From Aeromicrobium duanguangcaii (GTDB lineage Bacteria > Actinomycetota > Actinomycetes > Propionibacteriales > Nocardioidaceae), in NCBI RefSeq assembly GCF_024508295.1, contig NZ_CP101990.1, positions 1,116,001-1,180,000 on the forward strand: a DNA stretch of 64,000 nucleotides, given 5' to 3'. Positions 62,286 through 64,000 of the stretch are shown here, in pieces. Made by a program: the position numbers and the translations under genes. Numbering within the stretch: position 1 is the first letter of the stretch; each line of letters starts with the position of its first letter. The notes below the pieces were generated by a model. It worked only from the letters and a program-made list of their open reading frames with translations. It did no database searches and was not told the origin of the DNA.

Positions 62286-63640
62286 TCCGCACGACCCTGG
62301 CGCAGATCGCCGAGGCCACCCGGGGACGCGTCGAGGGCGACGACACCCTCGTCGTCCACGGCCCCGCCGTCGTCGACTCCCGTCGTGTCGTGCCCGGATC
62401 GCTGTTCGTCGCGATCTCCGGCGAGCGGGTCGACGGACACGACTTCGTGGGCACGGCCCTGGACGCCGGCGCCGTCGCGAGCCTCGCCACCCGCGCGGTG
62501 CCCGGGCCGCACGTGCTGGTCGACGAGCCCGTCCACGCCCTCGGCCTGCTGGCGACCGACCGCCTGGCCGCCCTGCGGCACGGAGCGGACGTCACCGTCG
62601 TCGCCGTCACGGGGTCGCAGGGCAAGACCAGCGTCAAGGACCTGATGGCACACGTCTTCGCCACGCGCGGAGCCACCGTGGCGCCCGAGGGCTCCTTCAA
62701 CAACGAGCTCGGCGTCCCGCTGACGGTGCTGCGTGCCGACGAGGACACCCGGCACCTGGTGCTGGAGATGGGCGCCCGCGGCATCGGCCACATCGCCACG
62801 CTGTGCGCGATCGCCCCGCCCGACATCGCGGTCGTCCTGAACGTCGGCAGCGCCCACGCCGGCGAGTTCGGCGGTCTCGACCGCACCGCGCAGGCGAAGG
62901 GAGAGCTGGTCGAGGCCCTGGGCCCCGAGGGCGTCGCCGTCCTCAACGCCGACGACGAGCGCGTGGCCGCCATGGCGTCGCGCACGCGCGGACGGGTCGT
63001 CACCTTCGGCCGCGCCGGGGACGTCCGGCTGGTCGGTGACGTCAGCCTTGACGCCGACGGCCACCCGCACTTCGTCCTCGAGGTCGACGGCGAGCGGTTC
63101 GAGGCCACCGTGCCCCAACTCGGCGAGCACCAGGCGATGAACGCGGCCGCCGCGGTGGCAGCCACCACGGCGGCGGGCGTGCCCGTCGCCGACGCCGTGG
63201 CCGCCCTCGCCGACGCCCACGCCGCGTCGCCGATGCGGATGGAGCGGCATCGCGCCGGTGGGGGAGCCGTCGTCATCAACGACGCGTACAACGCGAACCC
63301 CGAGTCCATGTCCGCGGCGCTGCGCACCCTGGCCGAGATGGCCCCGGGACGAGGCGTCGCGATCCTCGGTGAGATGCTGGAACTGGGCGAGGAATCGCCG
63401 GAGCAGCATCGCCGTATCGGCCGGCTCGCAGCCGACCTGGGAATCGCCCGGGTCGTCGCCGTGGGCGCCGCCGCCGCACCCATCGCGGAGGGCGCCGGTC
63501 CGGTCGGCGAGTCGGTCCCGGACGTCGAGGCGGCCGTGACGGCTGTCTCCGCGAGCCTGGGCCCCGATGCTGTGGTGCTTGTGAAAGCATCGAGGGGCGC
63601 CCGCCTCGAGCGGGTTGTCGAAGCGCTGTTGCGCGACTGA
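62282..63640 (+). CDS. murF: UDP-MurNAc-tripeptide:D-alanyl-D-alanine ligase
   Basis: Adds D-Ala-D-Ala to complete UDP-MurNAc-pentapeptide. The 452-residue protein has the three Mur-ligase domains: N-terminal SRRVVPGSLFVAISGERVDG, the P-loop VAVTGSQGKTSVKDLM (about 113-128), LEMGARGIGHI, and the C-terminal INDAYNANPESM. GTG 62282 overlaps the murE stop. mraY follows 30 bases downstream. Confidence 0.96.
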   Translation: MIRTTLAQIAEATRGRVEGDDTLVVHGPAVVDSRRVVPGSLFVAISGERVDGHDFVGTALDAGAVASLATRAVPGPHVLVDEPVHALGLLATDRLAALRHGADVTVVAVTGSQGKTSVKDLMAHVFATRGATVAPEGSFNNELGVPLTVLRADEDTRHLVLEMGARGIGHIATLCAIAPPDIAVVLNVGSAHAGEFGGLDRTAQAKGELVEALGPEGVAVLNADDERVAAMASRTRGRVVTFGRAGDVRLVGDVSLDADGHPHFVLEVDGERFEATVPQLGEHQAMNAAAAVAATTAAGVPVADAVAALADAHAASPMRMERHRAGGGAVVINDAYNANPESMSAALRTLAEMAPGRGVAILGEMLELGEESPEQHRRIGRLAADLGIARVVAVGAAAAPIAEGAGPVGESVPDVEAAVTAVSASLGPDAVVLVKASRGARLERVVEALLRD

Positions 63641-63670
63641 ATCACGTCACGGAAGGAACGAACGGAAGCG

Positions 63671-64000
63671 ATGCTGGCCGTATTGATCGCGGGGGTCGTC
63701 GGGCTCGTCGGAACGCTCGTCGGTACCCGATTCGCGATCTCCGTCCTCGTGAAGAAGGGCTACGGGCAGCTCATTCGCGATGACGGCCCCACGTCCCACC
63801 ACGTGAAGCGCGGCACCCCGACCATGGGTGGACTCGTCATCATCGTGTCCACCGTCCTGGGCTACGCCATCGCCAAGCTCATCACCGGCCACGAGACCAG
63901 CGCCTCGGCGCTGCTGCTGCTGTTCCTGTTCGTGGGCCTGGGCGTCATCGGCTTCCTCGACGACTGGATCAAGGTCAGCAAGCAGCGCAGCCTCGGTCTG
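63671..64000 (+). CDS. mraY: Phospho-MurNAc-pentapeptide transferase (partial, runs off right edge)
   Basis: Transfers phospho-MurNAc-pentapeptide to undecaprenyl phosphate, making lipid I. Only the first 110 codons are in the window: a membrane segment (about 2-22), RDDGPTSHHVKRGTPTMGG (the signature with conserved Asp, His and Gly), two further membrane segments, and FLDDWIKV, which carries catalytic Asp residues. A weak purine-rich stretch precedes the ATG. The remaining two thirds lie beyond the right edge. Confidence 0.96.
   Translation, partial: MLAVLIAGVVGLVGTLVGTRFAISVLVKKGYGQLIRDDGPTSHHVKRGTPTMGGLVIIVSTVLGYAIAKLITGHETSASALLLLFLFVGLGVIGFLDDWIKVSKQRSLGL

Overview
The window looks like the chromosome of a high-GC actinobacterium, most likely a Nocardioidaceae relative (Nocardioides/Aeromicrobium type). 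The grounds are roughly 70% GC, many GTG starts, actinobacterial families (DUF4191, DUF3043, DUF3040, PspAB, class II DAHP synthase, the QcrCAB/CtaCDEF supercomplex) and a gene order that follows, with additions and losses, the glnA1-to-murX stretch of Mycobacterium tuberculosis. Genus and species cannot be fixed from the sequence alone. I saw no rRNA, tRNA, CRISPR array, insertion sequence or prophage.

Region 1 (1-3300) is accessory: the 5' part of a DUF1156/COG1743 adenine DNA methylase running off the left edge, a Vsr-type nicking endonuclease, a divergent C5-cytosine methyltransferase, and a 430-base gap holding what may be a decayed HNH-like fragment. Its GC is visibly lower than the rest. 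It is probably the end of a DNA-modification or defence island abutting glnA.

Region 2 (3300-25200) holds nitrogen and lipoate/2-oxoacid metabolism plus envelope-stress genes: glnA, a DUF222-HNH protein, RDD, DUF4191, lipA, an MFS exporter, lipB, GNAT, the lpdA-sucB-epimerase operon, a J-domain-like protein, a serine hydrolase, pepA, gcvT, DUF3043, pspA-htpX-pspAB, a class Ic aspartate aminotransferase and glycerate kinase. LipA and LipB make the lipoyl groups that SucB (two lipoyl domains), Lpd and the glycine cleavage system use.

Region 3 (25200-40200) is the respiratory block: erpA, an adenosine kinase-like gene, ctaC-ctaD-ctaF, an L,D-transpeptidase, an orphan condensation-domain protein coupled to an HhH-GPD protein, qcrC-qcrA-qcrB and ctaE, then an atypical receiver protein, trpD and a stand-alone Lrp ligand domain.

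Region 4 (40200-56800) contains a DEDDh/GIY-YIG fusion nuclease, a Cys-rich small protein, an NlpC/P60 hydrolase under a c-di-AMP (ydaO) riboswitch, a long-chain acyl-CoA synthetase, an SRPBCC protein, a ROK kinase, a lipase-like hydrolase, a PlsC-type acyltransferase, class II aroG, a PASTA Ser/Thr kinase, a polyprenyl synthetase, metF, a FAD oxidoreductase, a methyltransferase and DUF3040. Region 5 (56800-64000) is the start of the division/cell-wall cluster: mraZ (with four 10-bp-spaced operator repeats), rsmH, ftsL-like, ftsI, murE, murF and the start of mraY.

A window-wide pattern is that about 25 genes have a TAnnnT-like -10 hexamer ending 6-8 bases before the start codon, the arrangement expected of leaderless mRNAs. 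I used it to choose several starts (lipA, adoK, the DUF222 gene, the receiver gene, murE). Two divergent gene pairs have start codons exactly 25 bases apart with abutting or overlapping -10 elements.
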